Part shown: positions 7,686 through 14,258 of the stretch, piece by piece
Layout: each line of letters begins with the position of its first letter
Numbering within the stretch: the first letter of the stretch is position 1
Program-made: the position numbers and the translations under genes
The notes under the pieces: generated by a model
What the model was told of the DNA's origin: nothing
Database searches by the model: none
Seen by the model: only the letters and a program-made list of their open reading frames with translations
Source of the DNA: an uncultured Bacteroidales bacterium
GTDB lineage: Bacteria; Bacteroidota; Bacteroidia; Bacteroidales; Paludibacteraceae
Direction: 5' to 3'
Assembly (NCBI GenBank): GCA_945827635.1
Contig: CALZOG010000004.1
Location: forward strand, 1 to 45,784
DNA: 45,784 nt

Positions 7686-9587
7686 ATGAAACGCTATTAC
7701 TCCATAATCCTTGTATCTATCCTTCTGTATCCGGCGGGGCTGTTCGGTCAGAAAGATTTGCAATCTTTACCCGAACTGCGCAAGTTCAGTCAGCAGGGTT
7801 GGAAGATCCAGCACGCCCACTATAGTTTTGACAGCCTGACAATCTATTTCTCGGCACTCGAGCCGGGTAAGTCGGATTACGACCTGTACGTCACCCGTTC
7901 TCGTGCCGGCATGTGGAACGTGCCTGAGCGGATGTGTGACTCCATCAACACTTCTGCCGACGAGTTGTGGCCGTCCGTCGCGTCTGACGAGCACCGGCTG
8001 TACTTTGTACGTCGCACCGTGGATCCCAAACTGCTCAAGTCCGGGCACTTTGCCCAGGCGCTGACCGACCGCCTATATACCAGCGACAATATCCGCGGCG
8101 AGTGGCAGCAGGCTGAACCCTCGATGGTTGCCTCCAGCCATGACCTGTCGCCGCTTGTGCTGCCCGACAACCAGACGGTGATCTATGCCCGGCAGGAGGT
8201 GGAGAAGAAACGCCGCTACTACGCCCTGTTCCACACCCGCTATCTCGGCTACGGTGTATGGACGCTGCCCGTGCGGCTCGATTCGCTCGAACGGCGCTCG
8301 CTGTACGGACCGTACATGCGCCAGCTCGGTGACACCGTTCTGCAGGTGACGGAGATGCAGGAGCAGGAGCGCGAGAAGAAACAGTTCGACACGATCTATA
8401 TCAACCGCCAGGTTACCCTGCCGCGCTCCATGCGCTGCGCGCAGTACGGCGTGCTGACCGGTGTTGTTACCGACGAGAACACCGGGCGAGCCATTGAGGC
8501 GAACATCCGCCTCTACGACGCCATAACCGCCCACCTGCTCGATGAAGCGCTCACCGATGCCACCACCGGACGGTTCCGCGTGGCACTGCAGCCCTACCGC
8601 AAGTATAACATCGACATCACAGCCCCCGACTGCAGCCACTACTACCTGAGCATCGACTGTACGAATCCCGACTCGCTCAACAACCGCCATGTGCTCGTGC
8701 AGATAGCACGTAACCTGAGCATACGAGTCAATACCTACGATGCCGAACTCTATACGCCCGAACCGCCCGAACGCGAAGTGATTCGCAACGAGAATACCGG
8801 CAAGACCCTGCGCGTACACACCAAGCGCGAGGAACTCGGACGCGTGTACGACCTGCCTATCGGCGAGACCTACGCCCTGACGCTCTACCGCCGCGGGTAC
8901 GTCGATACCACGCTGCTGATCAATACGCGACGTGACGTGAGGTTCTCGACCACCGAGTTCGACGTGCCGCTCAACCCCGTGAAAAAACCGCTGGAGCTCC
9001 GGCTTGACAATATCCTCGACAGTACGATCACCGAGGGAACGATACGCCTGCGTAACCGCAACAAACATGAGATTATCGATATGCCTTACAACCCGCCCAC
9101 CACAACGATCATGCTGCGACAGGAGGACGAGTATGAGATGGTTATACAGAGCCCGGGGCACTTCTTCTTCGATACGATCGTCAGTATCCCCGAGGGTTAC
9201 GACCGCCAGCTGTGTGATGTGTCGCTCAAGCCTATTCAGAAAGATATGGTGGTGCAACTCAAGAATATCCAATTTGAGAACAACTCCTACGTGCTCACTC
9301 CGTCCTCGCACGCCGAGCTCGACAAAGTGGTGCTGCTCATGGAGGCTAACCCCGAACTGAAGATCGAGCTCTCTGCCCACACCGACGACATAGGCTCCGA
9401 CGCCTACAACGACCAGCTCTCCTCACGACGCGGAGAGGCTACGATGGAGTATATCGTGCGCAAGGGTATCGACCGCTCGCGGCTGAGCAGCATAGGCTAC
9501 GGCAAACGCCGCCCGCTCGTGCCTAACGACAGCGACGAGAACCGCGCTATCAACCGCCGTGTGGAATTCAAAGTAACCGACTTTTAG
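7686..9587 (+). CDS. PD40/CRD/OmpA-domain outer-membrane protein, PorE-like
   Basis: 633 residues. A signal peptide (about 1-22) is followed by WD40-like PD40 beta-propeller segments (about 50-135, with the pattern SADELWPSVASDEHRLYFVR), a carboxypeptidase-regulatory-like beta domain (about 254-325, GVVTDENTGRAIEANIRLYD) and an OmpA C-terminal peptidoglycan-binding domain (about 523-633) with the conserved ELSAHTDDIGSDAYN and NRAINRRVEF motifs. The order propeller-CRD-OmpA matches PorE, a T9SS protein that anchors the machine to peptidoglycan, but PorE's N-terminal TPR block is missing. Many other Bacteroidota OmpA proteins share this layout, so the T9SS role is inference. It probably forms an operon with the gene 43 bases downstream. 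Confidence 0.8.
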   Translation: MKRYYSIILVSILLYPAGLFGQKDLQSLPELRKFSQQGWKIQHAHYSFDSLTIYFSALEPGKSDYDLYVTRSRAGMWNVPERMCDSINTSADELWPSVASDEHRLYFVRRTVDPKLLKSGHFAQALTDRLYTSDNIRGEWQQAEPSMVASSHDLSPLVLPDNQTVIYARQEVEKKRRYYALFHTRYLGYGVWTLPVRLDSLERRSLYGPYMRQLGDTVLQVTEMQEQEREKKQFDTIYINRQVTLPRSMRCAQYGVLTGVVTDENTGRAIEANIRLYDAITAHLLDEALTDATTGRFRVALQPYRKYNIDITAPDCSHYYLSIDCTNPDSLNNRHVLVQIARNLSIRVNTYDAELYTPEPPEREVIRNENTGKTLRVHTKREELGRVYDLPIGETYALTLYRRGYVDTTLLINTRRDVRFSTTEFDVPLNPVKKPLELRLDNILDSTITEGTIRLRNRNKHEIIDMPYNPPTTTIMLRQEDEYEMVIQSPGHFFFDTIVSIPEGYDRQLCDVSLKPIQKDMVVQLKNIQFENNSYVLTPSSHAELDKVVLLMEANPELKIELSAHTDDIGSDAYNDQLSSRRGEATMEYIVRKGIDRSRLSSIGYGKRRPLVPNDSDENRAINRRVEFKVTDF

Positions 9588-9597
9588 ATAATAGACC

Positions 9598-9615
9598 GCA
9601 GCCACGTTTGGCTGC
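9598..9615. other. Intergenic hairpin
   Basis: GCAGCCA (9598-9604), loop CGTT, TGGCTGC (9609-9615) between two same-strand genes, with no T-run. It shares the CAGCCA/TGGCTG core with the palindromes at 18787, 19455, 27795 and 35524 and may be a diverged relative. Confidence 0.5.
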
Positions 9616-9630
9616 TCAATCACGAATAGT

Positions 9631-10953
9631 ATGAAACGACCTATACTGCTTATCTGTGCCATAGTTGCCGGTCTGTGCGTTCAGGCGCAGAGCAACGAGC
9701 ACTACGAGGATCTGATCAATCGCACCGAGTCGCTGCCGGCGTACCAGGCGATGTATAACCTGCTCGCCTACCAGCGTCTGCACCCCGAGCACGCTGCCGT
9801 CTATTACCGTCTGGGCGAGGCGGCATATACGCTGCTGCCTGCCAAGGATGCGCTGCACGACTACGGCGAGCGGGCGGAACTGCTGTACAAAGCAAGGCTG
9901 TTCTACGGCAACTGCCTGCACTTCATGGGCGGCAAGCTGCCGCGTGGCGAGGCGTTCCCGACCGTCACACCTGCCGGAAAAAAGCTCGAATATACCGATG
10001 TAGAGACCTACCTGCACGCACGGCTCGATACCATCAGCCGTTGGCGTGCCGAGACCGACACCCTGCACGACCGCTTCTATAGGATGGTTGACCGCTACGA
10101 GGCGTGCAGGCAATTGTTCATGCAGTTCATGGAGAAGTATCCGTCCGAGAAACTCGCGCACCTCTGCTTCACGTCCGACGACCGAGACGCACTGCAGCAG
10201 CTTGTCGCACTCAATGCCGAGTTCGAGCAGCAGCGGCAGCTGTTCATCCAGGCACTGACCGCCTCGCCTGTGCCGCACTATGCACCGCAGTTCAGGTTCG
10301 TGCCGATCACTGCCTACCGGCTCGACGGACTGACTTCCTCCGACTTCCTCGCCAACGATATACCGCTCTGGGATTACAAGAACTGGACCGACGCGTTCAT
10401 CTATGTGCAGCAGCACACCTACCTCGCACTCATGAGCGAGCTCGTGCAGGAGTTCCGCACGCTCGATCATGGTGCCGAACGTTTCCGTCAGGGGTTGCCG
10501 GTGCAGCTCGACCCCGACAAACGTCTGCCTAACCGTATCGAGCGTTACGACTACAAGTCCCCCGTTGCTACGTTCATCCGTCTGCAGCAACTCGTTGCCG
10601 CTACCGTCTTGCAGGCGCAGGACAGCCTCACCACTGCGGAGCAGATCACCGACTCCGACCTCTCCCTGCGTATCACCGCCAATGTCGAGGCGCAGCAGCG
10701 GCTCGCCGAGGCGCAGACCTACCTGCGTACACTGCAGCGCACCGCCGACGAGAGCACGGCACGGAAGTTCGCGTTCTTCCTGCGCGAGACAGGCTTATAT
10801 ACCGTCCAGCAGATGCTCACGTATGCCGAGCAGGCGGTTAACTTCCAACTTGAACTAACACACCAGATCGACGAGCAGCTGCAGGATTATGCCAACCTCT
10901 ATCCCAAGCAGTTTGAGGATGTAGATATCTCCGACGACCAACCTGCCGAATAA
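9631..10953 (+). CDS. Unknown exported protein with a TPR-like segment
   Basis: 440 residues starting with a signal peptide (MKRPILLICAIVAGLCVQAQ). Residues of about 35-60 (QAMYNLLAYQRLHPEHAAVYYRLGEAAYTLL region) look like one tetratricopeptide helix pair. The rest is predicted mostly helical, rich in Gln, Leu, Arg and Glu, with a Gln-rich helix near 190-205 and an acidic C-terminal end. I do not recognise a family. Its position 43 bases after the PorE-like gene suggests a joint envelope function, and a TPR protein next to a PorE relative lacking its own TPR block is suggestive, but this is inference. Confidence 0.75.
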   Translation: MKRPILLICAIVAGLCVQAQSNEHYEDLINRTESLPAYQAMYNLLAYQRLHPEHAAVYYRLGEAAYTLLPAKDALHDYGERAELLYKARLFYGNCLHFMGGKLPRGEAFPTVTPAGKKLEYTDVETYLHARLDTISRWRAETDTLHDRFYRMVDRYEACRQLFMQFMEKYPSEKLAHLCFTSDDRDALQQLVALNAEFEQQRQLFIQALTASPVPHYAPQFRFVPITAYRLDGLTSSDFLANDIPLWDYKNWTDAFIYVQQHTYLALMSELVQEFRTLDHGAERFRQGLPVQLDPDKRLPNRIERYDYKSPVATFIRLQQLVAATVLQAQDSLTTAEQITDSDLSLRITANVEAQQRLAEAQTYLRTLQRTADESTARKFAFFLRETGLYTVQQMLTYAEQAVNFQLELTHQIDEQLQDYANLYPKQFEDVDISDDQPAE

Positions 10954-11048
10954 TCAGATTGCTGACTGCTGATTCCTCAGTTTTGCATGCTTGATTTGTC
11001 AAAATACTGTTTTTTGTACCGCAATCAGCACCTGCAACCGCGAATAAT

Positions 11049-11079
11049 TTGCATATTTGCTAAATTTGTCGTACCTTTG
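11049..11079 (+). promoter_or_regulatory. Promoter of tRNA-Phe
   Basis: TTG (11049-11051), 20 bases, TACCTTTG (11072-11079), 54 bases upstream of the mature tRNA. Confidence 0.65.
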
Positions 11080-11133
11080 CATCCGCGTTTCGTCGCAGCG
11101 CGACATCCGAATAGTGCGATTTGCCGAACGCGA

Positions 11134-11206
11134 GGTGCCATAGCTCAGTTGGTAGAGCAAAGGACTGAAAATCCTTGTGTCACTGGTTCGATTCCCGTTG
11201 GCACCA
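11134..11206 (+). tRNA. tRNA-Phe (GAA)
   Basis: 73 bases fold as a full cloverleaf. The acceptor GGTGCCA pairs with TGGCACC, the D-stem is GCTC/GAGC, and the anticodon stem AAGGA/TCCTT holds loop CTGAAAA with anticodon GAA. The T-stem ACTGG/CCCGT has one T-C mismatch at its middle pair. CCA is not encoded; the base after the discriminator A is C of CGA. A terminator follows at once. Confidence 0.95.
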
Positions 11207-11381
11207 CGAAAAAGAGACTCGTAAGAGCCTCTTTTTTTGTGCCAATAGAGGGACTCTCCCAGGGCTCTTATCTCACTACGTTCGAACGATTATTGCAGTT
11301 TTCTGCAATTTTCGATTCCCGTTGGCACCACGAAAAGAGACTCGCAAGAGCCTCTTTTTTTGTGCCAATAGCGGGACTCTC
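11187..11381. repeat. Direct duplication of the tRNA-Phe 3' end plus terminator
   Basis: The segment 11187-11258 (from the T-loop TTCGATTCCCG through the terminator to GGGACTCTC) recurs at 11311-11381. Over about 72 bases the copies differ by one missing A and two substitutions. The second copy has no D or anticodon arm, so it is a tRNA fragment and not a gene. Between the copies is a short spacer with a TTGCAG-TTTT-CTGCAA hairpin (11292-11309). Confidence 0.9.
11211..11238 (+). terminator. Rho-independent terminator of tRNA-Phe
   Basis: AAAGAGACTC (11211-11220), loop GTAA, GAGCCTCTTT (11225-11234) with one A-C mismatch, then a run of T. The duplicated copy carries the same hairpin at 11334-11357. 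Confidence 0.85.
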
Positions 11382-11493
11382 ACACGCGTCGTTTCTGCCT
11401 GTAGGCGAGCAGAATGGCTTTCCGCAGTTCGATAGGGTTGTCGATGAGTTGCGGATGGTCTATGTAGCGCAAATATAGTCGTTTGATACGCAT
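11380..11493 (-). CDS. Possible 37-residue small protein
   Basis: An ATG at 11493 opens a frame encoding MRIKRLYLRYIDHPQLIDNP and a basic C-terminal end (about RQKRRV), with a stop at 11380-11382. The sequence has a protein-like composition and the stop falls exactly at the border of the duplicated tRNA segment, so it could be a real small gene or the broken end of a larger one. A promoter-like motif lies upstream at 11660-11691, with a strong hairpin CTCGGGG/CCCCGAG (11558-11578) in the would-be leader. No family recognised. Confidence 0.3.
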   Translation of the reverse strand: MRIKRLYLRYIDHPQLIDNPIELRKAILLAYRQKRRV

Positions 11494-11659
11494 GTATAAT
11501 GCCCTGCGTCAGCTGATCACTCTTGAACGTCACTTTGCCCATCTTCGTTGTCCTGTGCTCGGGGCTTCCAACCCCGAGTCCCCGTAGCACTGCCGCTGTC
11601 CCGCCGAGTGTAGGTGTTCTGTGCGGGCGATTGCCATGAGCTCGTGTTCAATTAGCCTA

Positions 11660-11691
11660 CAAAGGTACAAAAAATTTTTCAAATATTGCAA
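11660..11691 (-). promoter_or_regulatory. Possible leftward promoter
   Basis: On the minus strand TTG (11691-11689), 21 bases, TACCTTTG (11667-11660). It would read toward the small frame at 11380-11493 or a small RNA; no other leftward gene is in reach. Confidence 0.45.
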
Positions 11692-11793
11692 ATATTAAAA
11701 GACCCATTATTTGAAACGAGTGAAAAAAACGCATTTTTTTGCATTTTTTTGCAACTGACTATCAGCATTTTACGTCGCTTTTATCCCATTTGT

Positions 11794-11825
11794 TTGCTTT
11801 CCTCATTTTTTTTGCCTTAATTTTG
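11794..11825 (+). promoter_or_regulatory. Candidate promoter of hsp20
   Basis: TTG (11794-11796), 21 bases, TAATTTTG (11818-11825). If used, the hsp20 leader would be about 350 bases, which is unusually long here. Confidence 0.4.
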
Positions 11826-11913
11826 CAGTCGATTTCGTTCCGTTCCATCGAGGGATTATCGAGGGTATATCGAACTTTTGTCGGACATTTTCACTCCTCA
11901 CTCGCATGCGAAT

Positions 11914-11953
11914 AGTGGACAATTTGGCACAAAAGTGGACAATTTGGCACAAC
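11914..11953. repeat. Tandem 20-base repeat, possible insertion-sequence end
   Basis: AGTGGACAATTTGGCACAAA is followed directly by a copy differing at its last base. Read leftward with the neighbouring TGTCAACTTGGC (11955-11966), this resembles the multiple terminal repeats of IS21-type elements. No transposase frame is present, so at most a remnant end is seen. Confidence 0.45.
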
Positions 11954-12103
11954 GGGCAGCCAAGTTGACAGAACACAAACCCGCAATCCGGCATTTTGCC
12001 ACCACGGCACAGATCTTGCACCACGTATAGTGAACACGTTCAACAACGTGAGCCTGCCAGGCAAGCAAAACACCTACTGCAACAGGTTACGCAACAACGC
12101 GAA

Positions 12104-12172
12104 ATGTTTAACCTCGGGGTCGATACCGATCACACGGCAACACAACCGCAACAGTTCAACCCCATAATTTAG
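12104..12172 (+). other. 22-codon upstream open frame before hsp20
   Basis: ATG at 12104, stop TAG at 12170-12172. The stop overlaps the AGGAG ribosome binding site of hsp20, the usual geometry of translational coupling. There is no evidence that it is translated. Confidence 0.25.
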
Positions 12173-12175
12173 GAG
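12171..12175 (+). promoter_or_regulatory. Strong Shine-Dalgarno of hsp20
   Basis: AGGAG placed eight bases before the ATG at 12184. Genes of this phylum rarely carry one, and the other genes in this window mostly do not. Confidence 0.7.
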
Positions 12176-12183
12176 AAAAGATT

Positions 12184-12612
12184 ATGACACCTGCAATGTA
12201 TCGTAGAAACGGATGGTTCCCGACAGTTTTTGACGAGCTCTTTAACAACGACCTGATGAACAGCATGAGCACCACAGCACCCGCTGTTAACGTCAAGGAA
12301 AACAACCACGCGTATATCGTTGAACTCGCTGCGCCGGGCGTAAAGAAAGAGTTCTGCCGCGTACACGTAGATGATGAGCACAATCTCTGCGTGGCTATCG
12401 AGAACAAGTTCGAGCACAAGGAGGAAGACAAGAATGCCCACTACCTGCGGCGCGAGTTCTCCTACACGAACTTCGAACAGCGCTACACCCTGCCGGAGGA
12501 TGTGGATGAGGAGCATATCAACGCCAAGGTTGAGGATGGTATACTGACAGTCGAACTGCCCAAACTGCAGAAAGTTCAAGGCAAGACAACCAGACAGATC
12601 GATATCCAATGA
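12184..12612 (+). CDS. Small heat-shock protein (Hsp20/alpha-crystallin)
   Basis: 142 residues. A short N-terminal arm (NGWFPTVFDELFNND) is followed by the alpha-crystallin domain from about residue 35 (PAVNVKENNHAYIVELAAPGVKKE) to the diagnostic AKVEDGILTVELPK (about 118-131). It binds unfolding proteins as an ATP-independent holdase in the cytoplasm. The start is fixed by the AGGAG eight bases upstream. It is a single-gene unit with a long leader and its own hairpin terminator. The ending TGA lies inside the run-up to the terminator, showing that TGA is a true stop in this organism. Confidence 0.93.
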   Translation: MTPAMYRRNGWFPTVFDELFNNDLMNSMSTTAPAVNVKENNHAYIVELAAPGVKKEFCRVHVDDEHNLCVAIENKFEHKEEDKNAHYLRREFSYTNFEQRYTLPEDVDEEHINAKVEDGILTVELPKLQKVQGKTTRQIDIQ

Positions 12613-12624
12613 GAGTTGAGACAG

Positions 12625-12662
12625 AAAAAATGGTGTGCCGATTATGACACACCATTTTTTTT
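12625..12662. terminator. Hairpin terminator between hsp20 and the phosphatase gene
   Basis: AAAAAATGGTGTG (12625-12637) pairs with CACACCATTTTTT (12648-12660) around a ten-base loop. The A-run and T-run make it usable by both converging genes. Confidence 0.85.
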
Positions 12663-12679
12663 GTCCCTTGCAGACAAAC

Positions 12680-12700
12680 TTTCAGTTTTCAGTTTTCAGT
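12680..12700. repeat. Heptad array TTTCAGT x3
   Basis: Three exact copies of TTTCAGT cover the last codons and stop of the leftward phosphatase gene, so its C-terminal residues (LKTEN) are encoded in the repeat. Confidence 0.8.
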
Positions 12701-14091
12701 GCGTGTAGGATCTTCGGCACAAGGTCGGTGTTATCCATCCATCCCGTGAACTGCTCTGCGCCTTTGCCGATAGCGAAGACGGGTACAGCTGATGCCGTGT
12801 GGCTGTAACTCGTCCAGCCGAGTTTAGCCTTGTAGTTCAGTATGCCAATGGCGGTGTTGCAGAGTTTGTTCAGATCCTTGTACATCGTGCGGAACGAACG
12901 TTGGCTCTTGCTCTTCATCGCCTGCTTGAACGCATCCTTGAGCATACGATCCTCCTTGTCGCTGATCTCCACCTCGCCGTAGAAATCCAGTTGCCGCTCG
13001 AGTATGGCTTGTATGTCCTGCCACTTCGGGCGCGGCTGACCTTTCTTGAACAGCGCATTGATCTGATCGGACAACACCCACGATGAGCAGTGCTGGTGGC
13101 GTAGGATCTGCAGATTGAGCGTATAATCGCTGTTGCCGAGAGCCATGCCGCCGGTCTCATGGTCGGCTGTAACGACCACCAGAGTCTCCTCCGGGTGCTG
13201 ACGGTAGAACGACAGTACGGCACCTACCGCATTGTCAAAGTCGAGTGTCTCTTGGATGTTTGCCGCGCCATCGCGTCCGTGTCCGGCATAATCGATCATT
13301 CCTCCCTCGATCATCAGGAAGAACCGCTCATGGTGCTGCTGCAGATAATCGATAGCGAACGGCGTGAGCGTCTTCAGGTGCAGATTCTCCGGACGGCCGT
13401 CGATCATGTATGGGAAGTTACCGCTGCTCTTCTTGCGGCGGTCGATAGCGTCGTTCTCCTGCATGAGGATCAGTTTCTTTGCGTCGCGCTTGAGTTGTGC
13501 ATCTTTTAGTCCGCGGGCGAGCGTGTAGCCGTTCTCCTCCGCCAGGTCATATACGTTCGGTCCGGTCTGTCCCTCAGGCGGCACAGGGCGGTGCAGTCCC
13601 GCTCCGCCGAAGAAGTCGAAGTTCGTACGCACGAGTTGCTTGCCGATCTCGTAGTAACTGTCACGTTTCATGACGTTCGCATAGAACGCCGCAGGCGTGG
13701 CGTGGTCGATAGCCACAGTGGTCAGCAGTCCTACACCCCAGCCCTGTGCCTTCAACTGCTCGGCAATAGTCACGAGCGTGTCGCCTTCGGCACTCAGACC
13801 CAGTGTGCCGTTGTTCGTCTTCACACCCGTAGCCAGCGCTGTGCCCGCAGCCGAAGAGTCGGTGATACCGTTCGATACACTGTGAGTGGCTACCGTGCCT
13901 GTATAAGGCAGACCGGTGATATGCAGCGGCCGCCGACCGATAACACTGTCCAACTCCGCCAGGTACATCTCGGCGGCAAGAATCTCGTTCTGACCCATTC
14001 CGTCACCGATAAGGTAAAACACGTACTTGATCTCCGAATGAACACTCAAACTGGCGAAAACACACGCCAATACATACAAAAATCTCTTCAT
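12682..14091 (-). CDS. phoA: Alkaline phosphatase
   Basis: 469 residues from the ATG at 14091, chosen because it starts a clean signal peptide (MKRFLYVLACVFASLSVHS); the longer frame from 14163 runs through the promoter. Metal and active-site motifs: DGMG (30-33), nucleophile context ITDSSAAGTALATG with Asp78-Ser79, DHATP, the metal-binding IEGGMIDYAGHG, and TADHETGG, plus the late SYSHTASAVPVFA His. It hydrolyses phosphate monoesters in the periplasm using zinc and magnesium. Its promoter overlaps the divergent polA promoter. Confidence 0.93.
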   Translation of the reverse strand: MKRFLYVLACVFASLSVHSEIKYVFYLIGDGMGQNEILAAEMYLAELDSVIGRRPLHITGLPYTGTVATHSVSNGITDSSAAGTALATGVKTNNGTLGLSAEGDTLVTIAEQLKAQGWGVGLLTTVAIDHATPAAFYANVMKRDSYYEIGKQLVRTNFDFFGGAGLHRPVPPEGQTGPNVYDLAEENGYTLARGLKDAQLKRDAKKLILMQENDAIDRRKKSSGNFPYMIDGRPENLHLKTLTPFAIDYLQQHHERFFLMIEGGMIDYAGHGRDGAANIQETLDFDNAVGAVLSFYRQHPEETLVVVTADHETGGMALGNSDYTLNLQILRHQHCSSWVLSDQINALFKKGQPRPKWQDIQAILERQLDFYGEVEISDKEDRMLKDAFKQAMKSKSQRSFRTMYKDLNKLCNTAIGILNYKAKLGWTSYSHTASAVPVFAIGKGAEQFTGWMDNTDLVPKILHALKTEN

Positions 14092-14108
14092 ACAAATAAA
14101 ATTTGCTG

Positions 14109-14139
14109 CAAAGATACAATTTTTTTTGCAAATATGCAA
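14109..14139 (-). promoter_or_regulatory. Promoter of the alkaline phosphatase gene
   Basis: On the minus strand TTG (14139-14137), 20 bases, TATCTTTG (14116-14109), 17 bases ahead of the chosen start. Confidence 0.7.
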
Positions 14140-14156
14140 AATTTTCCGTAACTTTG
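14126..14156 (+). promoter_or_regulatory. Promoter of polA
   Basis: TTG (14126-14128), 20 bases, TAACTTTG (14149-14156). The two divergent promoters interlock: each one's -33 element lies inside the other's spacer. Confidence 0.7.
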
Positions 14157-14212
14157 TGTGCAATATTTGCGAAAGTTGAAAATTTGGTCAACTAGTATCG
14201 CCAAGTATCGAC

Positions 14213-14233
14213 AATTTTTAATTTTTAATTTTT
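14213..14233. repeat. Heptad array AATTTTT x3
   Basis: Three exact AATTTTT units, followed by a partial fourth, lie in the polA leader 25 bases before the GTG start. Confidence 0.75.
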
Positions 14234-14258
14234 AATTTCAAAAACCCCTCGCTGAATC

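Larger units (their letters stand above)
11382..12183. other. Gene-poor region between tRNA-Phe and hsp20
   Basis: About 800 bases with no confident gene. Contents: the possible small leftward frame and its promoter, the CTCGGGG/CCCCGAG hairpin (11558-11578), an AT-rich block with GCATTTTTTT repeats (about 11732-11751), a rightward promoter (11794-11825), a doubled 20-base repeat (11914-11953), an inverted repeat CACGTT-CAAC-AACGTG (about 12032-12047) and a 22-codon frame (12104-12172) just ahead of hsp20. Confidence 0.6.

Noticed and set aside
11311..11381. A second tRNA gene
   Set aside because: Only the T-loop to acceptor part is present; D and anticodon arms are missing.
10987..11478. 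Rightward open frame spanning the tRNA
   Set aside because: It reads straight through the tRNA gene, its terminator and the duplicated copy, so its length is accidental.
11803..12024. Leftward frame of 73 codons near the insertion-sequence-like repeat as a transposase remnant
   Set aside because: The product is Cys/Arg-rich and shows no transposase motif; it is also partly made of the repeat itself.
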